Part shown: piece after piece, positions 34,478 to 43,326 of the stretch
Position numbering within the stretch: position 1 is the stretch's first letter
How the letters are laid out: each line of letters starts with the position of its first letter
Program-made: the position numbers and the translations under genes
Assembly (NCBI RefSeq): GCF_900149685.1
Contig: NZ_LT702999.1
Coordinates: 2,480,001-2,544,000 of the forward strand
DNA length: 64,000 nt
Origin: Erythrobacter sp. Alg231-14
Lineage (GTDB): Bacteria > Pseudomonadota > Alphaproteobacteria > Sphingomonadales > Sphingomonadaceae
Direction: 5' to 3'
The notes under the pieces: model-generated
The model's input: only the letters and a program-made list of their open reading frames with translations
What the model was told of the DNA's origin: nothing
Databases searched by the model: none

Positions 34478-34938
34478 TGGTCGGCATTCGCGAAACCCGG
34501 CGGCTGCCTTATAGCGCGGAACAGATGTTTGATTTGGTGGCCGATGTTAAGCGCTACAACCAATTTCTGCCTTGGGTGATCGCGACGCGTGTTCGGTCCG
34601 ACAGTGACAGCGAAATGGTCGCGGATATGGTTGTGGGTTTCAAATCACTTCGCGAAAGCTTCACATCGCGCGTCGCCAAAACGCGGCCGAGCGAAATCGC
34701 AGTGCACTACATTGATGGCCCTTTATCCGATTTGGACAATGTGTGGACCTTTCGCCCGATTGATGACGCCACATGCGAGATCGATTTTGCGGTCGATTTT
34801 CAATTCAAGAACCGCGTGTTTCAATCGCTTGCCGGGCAGTATTTCGACAAAGCCTTTCGCAAGATGGTGGAGGCGTTCGAAAAACGCGCCCACGAACTTT
34901 ACGGCAGCAACAATTCCAGCGCGCAAATCGTCGCCTGA
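34477..34938 (+). CDS. Polyketide-cyclase/START-fold protein, COQ10/RatA type
   Basis: The 153-aa product belongs to the START-like family that includes mitochondrial COQ10 (coenzyme Q-binding) and E. coli RatA. The block YSAEQMFDLVADVKRYNQFLPWV is the family signature, followed by VGFKSLRESFTSRV, a proline-free beta-rich core, and the C-terminal helix FDKAFRKMVEAFEKRA. A role in ubiquinone delivery or respiratory chain function is the best-supported view for such proteins in alphaproteobacteria. The RatA toxin annotation is less likely. The gene is coupled to lipA by a one-base overlap. Its last 40 bases overlap the convergent cinA gene. Confidence 0.88.
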   Translation: MVGIRETRRLPYSAEQMFDLVADVKRYNQFLPWVIATRVRSDSDSEMVADMVVGFKSLRESFTSRVAKTRPSEIAVHYIDGPLSDLDNVWTFRPIDDATCEIDFAVDFQFKNRVFQSLAGQYFDKAFRKMVEAFEKRAHELYGSNNSSAQIVA

Positions 34939-35411
34939 TGCCGGATTGCGGCGCGGCCATTGGGTCCGTCGCCGCCGTCAAACAATTTCAATTCGCCTTC
35001 CGGCTCCCCTTCGGAATTGCGCGTAACGCGCGCGAACACCACGGTGCCCACCGGCTTCAATTGGGTGCCGCCTCCGGGGCCGGCCACGCCGCTAACCGCA
35101 ACGGCGACATCCGCGTTTGATCGCTCCAACGCGCCGTGCGCCATGGCCCAAACACAGGCGATGGACACTGCGCCAAACGTTTCGATAATGTCTTGGGCCA
35201 CGCCCAACGCATCCATCTTCGCCTCGTTGGAATATGTCACAAAACCGCGATCCAGCACCGCAGACGATCCGGCAATCTCAGTTATCGCACCGGCGACCAA
35301 CCCCCCGGTGCAGCTTTCCGCTGTGACGACTTTACGACCCGCTTCGATGTTTTCGGCGACAACGCGTGCCGCCAATTCAGAGATAGGATCGGGGAGGAGG
35401 TATCTGGTCAT
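34899..35411 (-). CDS. CinA-type nicotinamide-nucleotide amidohydrolase (C-terminal domain only)
   Basis: This 170-aa protein corresponds to the stand-alone CinA C-terminal domain (PncC), which deamidates nicotinamide mononucleotide in NAD salvage. Visible motifs are VTAESCTGGLVAGAIT (with the catalytic serine region), SSAVLDRGFVTYSNEAKMD, and VSGVAGPGGGTQLKPVG. The N-terminal MoaB-like domain found in full-length CinA is absent. The gene follows ispDF and a small exported protein on the same strand. Its 3' end overlaps the convergent COQ10-like gene. Confidence 0.92.
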   Translation of the reverse strand: MTRYLLPDPISELAARVVAENIEAGRKVVTAESCTGGLVAGAITEIAGSSAVLDRGFVTYSNEAKMDALGVAQDIIETFGAVSIACVWAMAHGALERSNADVAVAVSGVAGPGGGTQLKPVGTVVFARVTRNSEGEPEGELKLFDGGDGPNGRAAIRHQATICALELLLP

Positions 35412-35417
35412 GTTCGA

Positions 35418-35951
35418 TTACTCGGCTTCATCGGGGGTGGCAGCATCGTCTTCTTCGGCCAATCCCATTTCGATGGCAAAGCCAAACAAGGCAGCAACGT
35501 TATCGGCGGGCAATGGGTCTAGAATTTCCAAAGCGCGTTCAATCGTGCCGCAATCAGCGGTTGGGATTTCTTGGGATACCAGACCGGCGATCATCCCATC
35601 GACAAAGGGACGCAGATTGTCGTCGTCCATCAATTCCAACATCGACACCATGTCGCCGGCTTCCTCTCGGATGATTTCCATCATCAAAACCTTGGCGGTG
35701 GGCCATGATTCGTCTGCGCCGTCGGTGAATTTCGCGCTGACCGACGATGCGTTGGTCAATGTGTATCCATCCGGTGAAAGCGATGCAGAACATTGGGCTA
35801 CGTAGCCTTCGAAAGCCGATGGCAATGCGTATCGCGCCGCGGCGGTCACCGCGACGGGATCGAGGTCGTTCGGTTGTGCTGACACGGGTGAAGCGGCCAA
35901 CACGGCCATTCCCATTGCGATGGCGCTTGCTTGTACTGCGATGCGTTTCAT
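35418..35951 (-). CDS. Exported protein of unknown function
   Basis: The 177-aa product starts with a clear signal peptide (residues 1-25, MKRIAVQASAIAMGMAVLAASPVSAQ) and is otherwise acidic and mostly helical. It has two cysteines that could form a disulfide (Cys54 and Cys134 approximately). I see no recognised domain. AAGGAG lies at the correct distance before the ATG. It sits between ispDF and cinA on the same strand, six bases from cinA, so it may be cotranscribed. Its location in the periplasm is inferred only from the signal. Confidence 0.72.
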   Translation of the reverse strand: MKRIAVQASAIAMGMAVLAASPVSAQPNDLDPVAVTAAARYALPSAFEGYVAQCSASLSPDGYTLTNASSVSAKFTDGADESWPTAKVLMMEIIREEAGDMVSMLELMDDDNLRPFVDGMIAGLVSQEIPTADCGTIERALEILDPLPADNVAALFGFAIEMGLAEEDDAATPDEAE

Positions 35952-35980
35952 ATCGTGCTCCTTGCGCGAAAGTGTGGGCG

Positions 35981-37180
35981 TTAACTCTTGCGTAGAAGAC
36001 CCACGATGGCCTGCGCAGCGATACCTTCGCCGCGGCCCGTAAATCCCAGCTTTTCAGTGGTGGTTGCTTTAATGCTAACGGCGTTCTCTGGCACCCCAGA
36101 AAGCCGGGCAACTTCGGCCCGCATTGCCGGCCGGTGCGGTCCAATTTTGGGCGCTTCGCAGATGATCGTTAGGTCGATATTGCCGACGCGATATCCGGCG
36201 TCACTCGCCAATTTCACCGCGTGTTCAAGGAATTGACCAGAGCGAGCACCCGCCCATTGCGGATCGCTGGGCGGGAAATGCGTTCCGATGTCACCATCGC
36301 CAACACCGCCCAAAACCGCATCCGTGATGGCGTGCAGCGCGACGTCTGCGTCGGAATGCCCGGCAAGACCTTTGTCATAGTCCAATTGAATGCCACACAG
36401 CCACAATTCCTCACCCGCCACCAACCGGTGAACATCGTACCCTTGGCCGATGCGAAATTGGGGGATTGAGTTTGCTTCCATCAAATCCTCTGCAAATGTG
36501 ACTTTCTTTAGCCGTTCATCGCCTTGCACCAATGCAACTGAACCTGCGATGGATGTGGCGTGTGCCGCATCTGAACCTTTGTCCGCTTCAACCAGTACTT
36601 GCGCGTCGTCGCCTGCATTGGTTGGCCCTGCCCAAAACTGATGCGCCGCCAGAATATCGCGATACCGAAACGCTTGAGGGGTTTGAACCCGGCGCAACGC
36701 TTCTCGCTCGGCCTTGCCCGCCATGGTTTGCGTTGGACTGGCAATGGCGAGGCTATCGACGACCGGCAACGTGGGAATCGCACCAGAATGTGTGTCCAGG
36801 GCGCTGAGCAAGCGTTCGATAACCGCAACGGGCAGATCGGGCCGCGCCGCGTCATGGATCAACACCTTGTCGGGCGATGCATCGGCCATCGCCTCCAAAC
36901 CGGCGCGGACCGAATCCTGACGCGTCGCGCCGCCCGTGGCAAAAGCAAACCCGCTCAACCCTTCCAACGCAATTGTGGCTTCGCCAAGCGCGTCCGCGCC
37001 AATGACAACAATTAATGGGTTCGCGCCAACAGACAACAATGTCTCAACCGAGTGGGCCAACAAAGAGCGGCCGCGCCACGAGCGGAATTGTTTGGGGACA
37101 TCGCCGCCCACGCGCAAACCCTTACCAGCGGCGACAACGAGGGCCGCAAATGGGGGGAGGGGGATGTGACCTTCCATCAT
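35981..37180 (-). CDS. ispDF: Bifunctional IspD/IspF, MEP isoprenoid pathway
   Basis: The 399-aa fusion carries two steps of the non-mevalonate isoprenoid pathway. Residues 1-225 are the cytidylyltransferase IspD: ALVVAAGKGLRVGGDVPKQF, LIHDAARPDLP, RVQTPQAFRY. Residues from about 236 are the MECDP synthase IspF: GQGYDVHRL (zinc-binding Asp and His), GHSDADVALHAITDAVLG, and EKLGFTGRGEGIAAQA. Fusion of IspD and IspF is common in alphaproteobacteria. The intermediate enzyme IspE is encoded elsewhere. The gene is divergent from dusB. Confidence 0.96.
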   Translation of the reverse strand: MMEGHIPLPPFAALVVAAGKGLRVGGDVPKQFRSWRGRSLLAHSVETLLSVGANPLIVVIGADALGEATIALEGLSGFAFATGGATRQDSVRAGLEAMADASPDKVLIHDAARPDLPVAVIERLLSALDTHSGAIPTLPVVDSLAIASPTQTMAGKAEREALRRVQTPQAFRYRDILAAHQFWAGPTNAGDDAQVLVEADKGSDAAHATSIAGSVALVQGDERLKKVTFAEDLMEANSIPQFRIGQGYDVHRLVAGEELWLCGIQLDYDKGLAGHSDADVALHAITDAVLGGVGDGDIGTHFPPSDPQWAGARSGQFLEHAVKLASDAGYRVGNIDLTIICEAPKIGPHRPAMRAEVARLSGVPENAVSIKATTTEKLGFTGRGEGIAAQAIVGLLRKS

Positions 37181-37254
37181 GCGCAGCGCTTAAAGTCTGG
37201 ACGGAGTTTTCGCAATCCACTATGCGCCTGCCCAATATTTAGGCAAATCCTCTC

Positions 37255-38307
37255 ATGACAGACATTCCTTCCCCTCCACCGCTTAAGCCAATCCAGATTG
37301 GCCCGGAAACGATCGCCGATCCGGTCGTGCTTGCGCCGATGACCGGTGTGACCGATATGCCGTTTCGGACATTGGTGCGCCGATATGGCTCTGGCCTTAA
37401 TGTTACGGAGATGGTCGCGAGCGAAGCGGCTATCCGCGAAACACGGCAATCCATTCAAAAAACCGCTTGGGATCAAACCGAAGAACCCGTCTCGATGCAG
37501 CTTGTCGGGTGCGATCCCGAAAGCATGGGCGAGGCTGCGAAATTGCAAGAAGGCAACGGCGCAGCGATTATCGACATCAATTTTGGATGCCCGGTGCGCA
37601 AAGTCGTGGGCCAATTGGCCGGGTCCGCCTTGATGCGCGAAGTGCCTTTGGCGACAAAATTGATGGAAGCCACCGTCAACGCGGTTGATGTGCCGGTCAC
37701 GGTAAAAATGCGCATGGGGTGGGATCATCAAAGCCTTAACGCGCCAGAGCTTGCCCGGATTGCCGAAGATTTGGGCGTGAAAATGATCACCGTCCATGGC
37801 CGCACCCGCAACCAAATGTACAAAGGTGAAGCGGATTGGTCCTTCATCGCGAAGGTGAAAGAGGCCGTCTCGATCCCCGTCATCGTGAACGGTGATATTT
37901 GCACGATTGATAACGCTGCCAAAGCGTTGGAACAATCGGGTGCGGATGGATTGATGATCGGACGCGGCGCCTATGGCAAACCGTGGTTGTTGGGACAGGT
38001 AATGCATTGGTGGCGAACCGGCGAAAGCATCCCAACGCCAAGCTTCGATGAGCAATATTCCGTGCTGGTCGAACATTATAACGGAATGTTGGAACATTAT
38101 GGCCGTGATGTCGGTGCCAAGATCGCGCGCAAGCATATCGGTTGGTACACCAAAGGGATGCACGGATCGGCGGAGTTCCGGAACAAAGCGAACTGCATAG
38201 ACGATCCGGATCAAGTGTTGGGCGAGATCGAACGGTTTTATGAACCGTTTCTGGGCCGCCAGTCGGCCGCGACCACCAGCACCGACTTGCCAGCGAAAGC
38301 GGCCTAA
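37255..38307 (+). CDS. dusB: tRNA-dihydrouridine synthase, DusB/NifR3 type
   Basis: The flavoenzyme reduces uridine to dihydrouridine in tRNA D-loops. The 350-aa TIM-barrel protein shows [16 protein letters not shown] at the N-terminus, the catalytic cysteine in [12 protein letters not shown] (near residue 110), [11 protein letters not shown], and the FMN phosphate site IPVIVNGDI and [12 protein letters not shown]. The C-terminal helical domain carries [10 protein letters not shown]. It opens the operon dusB-ntrB-ntrC-ntrY-ntrX-hfq, conserved across alphaproteobacteria. Only two bases separate it from ntrB. Confidence 0.95.
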   Translation: MTDIPSPPPLKPIQIGPETIADPVVLAPMTGVTDMPFRTLVRRYGSGLNVTEMVASEAAIRETRQSIQKTAWDQTEEPVSMQLVGCDPESMGEAAKLQEGNGAAIIDINFGCPVRKVVGQLAGSALMREVPLATKLMEATVNAVDVPVTVKMRMGWDHQSLNAPELARIAEDLGVKMITVHGRTRNQMYKGEADWSFIAKVKEAVSIPVIVNGDICTIDNAAKALEQSGADGLMIGRGAYGKPWLLGQVMHWWRTGESIPTPSFDEQYSVLVEHYNGMLEHYGRDVGAKIARKHIGWYTKGMHGSAEFRNKANCIDDPDQVLGEIERFYEPFLGRQSAATTSTDLPAKAA

Positions 38308-38309
38308 GA

Positions 38310-39419
38310 ATGACGGTCGATACGCCGGCATTGGGAACTGACATTGCCAGTTTCGACCCCTCGCGCCCCCAAGCGGATGCGCAGATCGCCGGGCTTGTTT
38401 TTGCCCTTTTGTTGGTCGATCAAAACACCTTGATCGCAGAAGCAAACCACGCGGCCGAAAATATGATCGGCGTCAGCGCAAAACGTTTGCTGGGCAAACC
38501 CTTGGTGGAAGTGATCGGCCCGCTTGATCCGCGGGTTGAGGCGCGATTGGCGGTCGTGGATTCGGCCTTGGTTGCGCGCGACATCAAAATCAACGCCAGC
38601 GGAAATGAGCGCAGGGTCAATCTGACGGTATCGCCATTGGGAAGTTTCCCCGGTTGGCGCGTCGTTACATTGTCGCAAGTCGGCCATGAAGAAACAGGCA
38701 GCGAGGATGAATTGACCTCGACCCATGGCGCGCCATCGATCCTTGCGCATGAAATCAAAAATCCACTCGCCGCGATCCGTGGGGCGGGACAGCTTGCCGC
38801 GCGAAAATTGCCGCTCAAGGACAAGAAGCTCGCCCGTATGATCACCGATGAGGTGGACCGGATTGCGCGGTTGATTGATCGTATGCAATTGTTGGGCGCC
38901 AAAAACACAGAAGTTGCCGAACCGTGCAACCCGCATGAGGCCATTCGATCCGCCATCGCAACCGTGCGGGCCGGTAGTCAGAATTCAATTGAGATTTGCG
39001 AAGAATTCGACCCATCCTTGCCGCCGGTTTTGGCCAATCGCGATGCGTTGGAGCAGGTGTTGATCAACCTTATTTCCAACGCGCGGGATGCGGCGGGCAA
39101 TGGCGGGACGGGAAAAGTCACCGTTCAAACGCGCTTCGTAAGCGGGTTGGCGTTCAGTGCCATTCGGCTTGGCCGGGCGGTGCGCCTGCCGATTGAGATC
39201 ACCGTCAGCGACAATGGTCCAGGCGTTGATCCGGCGATGCGCGATCGCGTTTTTGAACCCTTTGTGTCGTCCAAACAATCGGGGCAGGGATTGGGCCTGG
39301 CTTTGGTTCGCAAATTGGTGCGCGATATGAACGGCAGCATCGGACATGAACGCGATGCAAAGCGTGGGTTGACACATTTTCGATTGCACTTGCCGTTGGC
39401 AAAAACGGGTCAGGAATAG
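38310..39419 (+). CDS. ntrB: Nitrogen-regulation histidine kinase NtrB
   Basis: This soluble 369-aa kinase controls NtrC according to nitrogen status, normally through GlnB. It contains an N-terminal PAS domain (about residues 25-125), the dimerisation/phosphoacceptor helix with His147 in LAHEIKNPLAAIRGAG, and the ATPase domain with N-box INLISNARDAA, DNGPGVDPAMRDRVFEPF and GQGLGLALVRKLV. No membrane segment is present, in contrast to NtrY downstream. Ten bases separate it from ntrC. The start at 38310 lies two bases after the dusB stop. Confidence 0.95.
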   Translation: MTVDTPALGTDIASFDPSRPQADAQIAGLVFALLLVDQNTLIAEANHAAENMIGVSAKRLLGKPLVEVIGPLDPRVEARLAVVDSALVARDIKINASGNERRVNLTVSPLGSFPGWRVVTLSQVGHEETGSEDELTSTHGAPSILAHEIKNPLAAIRGAGQLAARKLPLKDKKLARMITDEVDRIARLIDRMQLLGAKNTEVAEPCNPHEAIRSAIATVRAGSQNSIEICEEFDPSLPPVLANRDALEQVLINLISNARDAAGNGGTGKVTVQTRFVSGLAFSAIRLGRAVRLPIEITVSDNGPGVDPAMRDRVFEPFVSSKQSGQGLGLALVRKLVRDMNGSIGHERDAKRGLTHFRLHLPLAKTGQE

Positions 39420-39428
39420 GGCGGATTT

Positions 39429-40874
39429 ATGTCAGGCACTTTGCTCTTGGTGGAAGACGACGTCGCCATCGCCACGGTGATTACCGCTGCGTTGGAGGAT
39501 GAAGGGTTCGCGATCGTCCATTGTTCATCGATCAGCGACCGCGACGCCAAACTGGATGAAGCCAGTGCAAACGGCTCGATGTTTGATGCGATGCTAACCG
39601 ACGTTATGCTCGAAGATGGCGACGGGTTGGCAACACTGGCCGAAGTGCGCGAAATGGCGCCGACCATGCCTGTGATTGTTTTGTCGGCACAAAACACACT
39701 CGACACGGCGGTGCGGGCCAGCGACAGTGACGCGTTCGAATATTTCCCCAAACCGTTCGATTTGGACGAGTTGGTTAGAGCTGTATGTCAGGCCGCCGGC
39801 AGCCGCATTTCTGAATTGTCGGAAGAAGATCAACCGCAAAGCGACGGCGACAACATGCCATTGGTCGGGCGCAGCCCGGCGATGCAGGGCGTGTATCGCA
39901 TGATCACCCGCGTCCTTCGGAATGACCTCACCGTTCTTGTGACGGGTGAAAGCGGAACTGGCAAAGAGTTGGTCGCAGAAGCAATCCACCAATTGGGCAG
40001 CCGTCGCACGGGCCCGTTCGTGGCCGTGAACACAGCTGCCATTCCGCAGGATTTGGTTGAGAGCGAATTGTTCGGCCATGAAAAGGGCGCGTTTACCGGC
40101 GCGGTCTCACAGGCCATTGGTAAATTTGAACAAGCCAATGGCGGCACGCTTTTCCTCGATGAAATCGGCGATATGCCCGCAGAGGCCCAAACACGGTTGT
40201 TAAGAGCCCTGCAATCAGGGCGCATCCGCCGGGTGGGTGGGCGACAAGAGATTGCGGTCAATGTCCGGATTATAGCGGCCACCAATCGAGATCTCGCTCC
40301 GATGATCACTGCGGGGAAATTTCGCGAAGATTTGTTCTATCGCTTGAATGTGGTTCCAATTCCTTTGCCGCCTCTCCGCGATCGACGCGAAGATATCGAC
40401 GTGCTGGCCCAACATTTCTTGGTTCAAGCCGCAGAAGATGGATTGCCGCGTCGTCAATTGACCCGCGCAGCAATTGAAAACTTGGAAGCTCGCAATTGGC
40501 GGGGCAATGTCCGTGAATTGCGCAATGTGATTTATCGCCTTGCGCTGATGTCACGCGAAGACATGGTTGATGCCGACAGTCTGGATGATATTTTGGGGGT
40601 CGAAACCCCATTTGCCGCAGATGAAGACGACGATGGCGATGCCGGAATTGGCGCCGCGTTGAACATTTGGTTGGCACAGGAAGAGCCCGCATCGGGCACA
40701 GTCTATGCCAGCGCGCTTGCGGCGTTTGAGAAACCTTTGATTGAACATGTCTTGGGCGACACCAACGGCAATCAGTTGCGGGCCGCAAAGGTTCTAGGCA
40801 TCAATCGGAACACGTTGCGCAAACGGATAACTGAGTTGAAAATTGAACCTGATCGCTTCGCAAGACCGGTTTAA
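39429..40874 (+). CDS. ntrC: Nitrogen-regulation response regulator NtrC (sigma-54 activator)
   Basis: The 481-aa regulator has three domains. The receiver phosphoacceptor is Asp58 (LTDVMLEDGDG). The AAA+ domain has Walker A GESGTGKE, the sigma-54-contact loop ELFGHEKGAFTGAVSQA and Walker B GGTLFLDEIGDM. A Fis-type helix-turn-helix lies at the C-terminus (LRAAKVLGINRNTLRKRI). The intact GAFTGA loop shows that it can activate sigma-54 polymerase, unlike NtrX in this operon. It should control ammonium assimilation genes such as glnA. Confidence 0.96.
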   Translation: MSGTLLLVEDDVAIATVITAALEDEGFAIVHCSSISDRDAKLDEASANGSMFDAMLTDVMLEDGDGLATLAEVREMAPTMPVIVLSAQNTLDTAVRASDSDAFEYFPKPFDLDELVRAVCQAAGSRISELSEEDQPQSDGDNMPLVGRSPAMQGVYRMITRVLRNDLTVLVTGESGTGKELVAEAIHQLGSRRTGPFVAVNTAAIPQDLVESELFGHEKGAFTGAVSQAIGKFEQANGGTLFLDEIGDMPAEAQTRLLRALQSGRIRRVGGRQEIAVNVRIIAATNRDLAPMITAGKFREDLFYRLNVVPIPLPPLRDRREDIDVLAQHFLVQAAEDGLPRRQLTRAAIENLEARNWRGNVRELRNVIYRLALMSREDMVDADSLDDILGVETPFAADEDDDGDAGIGAALNIWLAQEEPASGTVYASALAAFEKPLIEHVLGDTNGNQLRAAKVLGINRNTLRKRITELKIEPDRFARPV

Positions 40875-40944
40875 CGCAGATATGCGGCTCAAATGTCACT
40901 TTTGACTTGCATGAATGCAACACTAGCGTTGTAACTGGGCAACG

Positions 40945-43254
40945 ATGAACGGTTCGATTGCAGAAATGGATGATGTGGCGGACGGAGCGGGCGAAACCGC
41001 GTCTAGCACGCCTCGCTCCGCACAATCGACATCCTCGCAACAATCGCCGCGATGGTGGCGCCGTTTTGTGGTCGCATCGCGCCGAGCCAACATCTTTCTA
41101 TGGCTTGAGGCGCTGTCCCTGATCGCGTTGGTGATTGCGGTTGTCGCCAATTACATGGCGTATTCTGACGCGACGAGTGATCCCAACGTCCTGCCGACTA
41201 TACAAGTGTCGCTGCTTTTGGTTGCCTTGTTGGTCCCAGCGATGGCCATTTTGGTCCTAATTGGGCGGCGGATGGCGATGGCCCGTGCTGCGGGTAGCAC
41301 TGCACGGCTTCACGTTCGGCTCGTGTTTTTCTTTTCCATGGTGGCGGCGGTTCCGACTCTGTTGGTTGCCGGTTTTGCCGCATTCCTATTTCAGACAGGG
41401 GTAGATTTCTGGTTCTCGGGTGAATCCAGCGGCTTGATCGAAAACGCAAACGAACTGGCCCAAAGTTATTACGACGCAAATCAGCGTGAGGTCGAAGAAG
41501 AAACGATCATCATGGCAAGCGATATGCGGGTCATACTAGAACGCGCCCCCATCGCCGATCCCGATTTTCCAGAATTTTACGCTGTCCAAACCCAAGGGCG
41601 CCAGATCTCCGAAAGCGCGATCTTGCAGCGGTTGGAAGACGGTACGCTGCGCACAGCCGCCATCCTCAATCTGATGGAAGACAATCGCCCATTGGAATTC
41701 AGTATGGCGTCATTGCCAGAGCTTGATGCAGGCGCCTTTGTAGTGATCGAAGTCAGCCCGCAACGGATCGCGGCTGTAGCGCCAATTGATCGCGAGGCCG
41801 GCGTGTATCTCTACAACGCGCGCACAACCGAAGAGACCATGTTCAACCGGTGGGAAAGTGCGCTGGCGATCACGGATGCGTATGAAACCTTGATCCAAGA
41901 CGCGCGGACGCTGCAATTCCGTTTCAACATTGCGCTGGTCGCGATGAGCCTTTTGTTGGTGGGCCTAGCCGTTTGGTTCGCTCTGCGATTTGCCGATCGT
42001 CAGGTGGAACCGTTGACCGATCTGGTCGGCGCCGCGCGCAAAGTGGGGCAAGGCAATTTTGCGCTGAGATTGGAAGGACGCACCGGGGCCGATGAAATTG
42101 GGCTGCTCAATCGCGCGTTCAATCGCATGACATCGCAATTGGAAAAACAGACCGACGACCTCGTCAACGCCAATCGCCAGATCGATGATCGCCGCGCGTT
42201 TATGGAAGCGGTCTTGGGTTCGGTCACCGCGGGTATCATCTCAGTCGACGATGACAGCCGCGTTTTGTTGATGAACAGCACCGCGCAATCCTTGCTGGGC
42301 GGAGAGGGTGCCCGCGATGAGTTGGGCGACGGATTAACCGGACAATCCCTTGCCGATTTGTCGCCGGAAATTTGCCAAATGGTGCGCGACGGAACGGAAC
42401 GCGCCATCGTCACCCATGCACAGGGGGGCGAATTGCTAACCTTGGCCGTGAAAGTCGCCCCGGGCAGCAGTGGGCATGTCATCACCTTCGAAGACATCAC
42501 GCGCCAATTGATCGATCAACGCCAAGCGGCGTGGTCAGACGTTGCGCGGCGCATCGCGCATGAGATCAAAAATCCACTCACACCAATCCAACTGGCCACC
42601 GAGCGTTTGAAACGGCGGTATCGCAAACAAGTTGAGGCCGAGGACGGCGAATTGTTTGACGAATTGACCAGCACAATCGTTCGCCAAGTTGGCGATCTGC
42701 GCAAGATGGTCGATGAATTTTCGAGCTTTGCACGCCTACCCAAACCTGTCTTTCGTTCAGAGGACGCCGTCGATCTCGTCCGTCAGGCCGTGTTCCTGCA
42801 AGAGGTTGCGCATCCCAACATCGGCTTTGGCGTGAGCACGGATGACCTGTCAGAGCGTGAAATCCAATGCGACCGGCATCAATTGGGACAGGCGATGACC
42901 AATGTCCTGAAGAACGCTGTTGAAGCGGTGGAAGCGCGCGCTTTGGATGAGGACGAAACCTATGCCGGTGCCATCACCGTCACGATGAAAGACCACGGCA
43001 CGCGAATTGCGATTGTGGTTTCCGATAACGGCATCGGCCTGCCAACAGATCGCGAACGCATTGTTGAACCTTACGTCACCACCCGCGAAAAAGGCACCGG
43101 CCTTGGCCTCGCGATCGTTAACAAGATCGTCGATGAACATGGCGGCGACATGAACTTTGCAAGCGGCGAGGGCGGGGGAACTTTGGTCACCTTAAGATTT
43201 GCCCGCAATCCAGAACCACCGGGTGTCGAACCCGCGAATAAAAGGGTGGGGTGA
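40945..43254 (+). CDS. ntrY: Membrane sensor histidine kinase NtrY
   Basis: The 769-aa kinase has an N-terminal membrane region (helices at about 38-60, 78-103 and 118-140), a periplasmic sensor region (about 145-325), a further helix near 330-350, and a HAMP linker with RFADRQVEPLTDLV. A PAS domain follows (about 420-520), then the phosphoacceptor His539 in IAHEIKNPLTPIQLATERL, and the catalytic domain with NVLKNAVEAVEA and TGLGLAIVNKIV. NtrYX senses nitrogen and, in several species, redox or envelope signals. It lies 70 bases after ntrC and may have its own promoter. Confidence 0.95.
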   Translation: MNGSIAEMDDVADGAGETASSTPRSAQSTSSQQSPRWWRRFVVASRRANIFLWLEALSLIALVIAVVANYMAYSDATSDPNVLPTIQVSLLLVALLVPAMAILVLIGRRMAMARAAGSTARLHVRLVFFFSMVAAVPTLLVAGFAAFLFQTGVDFWFSGESSGLIENANELAQSYYDANQREVEEETIIMASDMRVILERAPIADPDFPEFYAVQTQGRQISESAILQRLEDGTLRTAAILNLMEDNRPLEFSMASLPELDAGAFVVIEVSPQRIAAVAPIDREAGVYLYNARTTEETMFNRWESALAITDAYETLIQDARTLQFRFNIALVAMSLLLVGLAVWFALRFADRQVEPLTDLVGAARKVGQGNFALRLEGRTGADEIGLLNRAFNRMTSQLEKQTDDLVNANRQIDDRRAFMEAVLGSVTAGIISVDDDSRVLLMNSTAQSLLGGEGARDELGDGLTGQSLADLSPEICQMVRDGTERAIVTHAQGGELLTLAVKVAPGSSGHVITFEDITRQLIDQRQAAWSDVARRIAHEIKNPLTPIQLATERLKRRYRKQVEAEDGELFDELTSTIVRQVGDLRKMVDEFSSFARLPKPVFRSEDAVDLVRQAVFLQEVAHPNIGFGVSTDDLSEREIQCDRHQLGQAMTNVLKNAVEAVEARALDEDETYAGAITVTMKDHGTRIAIVVSDNGIGLPTDRERIVEPYVTTREKGTGLGLAIVNKIVDEHGGDMNFASGEGGGTLVTLRFARNPEPPGVEPANKRVG

Positions 43255-43326
43255 TGTCACATTTTCGCCCTTGCCGCACGAACTCCGTTGCACACATCAA
43301 CACACTACCCCCTCAAGGATAGGCGC

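Noticed and set aside
34477..34938. RatA toxin of a toxin-antitoxin pair
   Set aside because: No RatB-like partner is next to it and its gene is coupled to lipA. The COQ10-like role fits alphaproteobacteria better.
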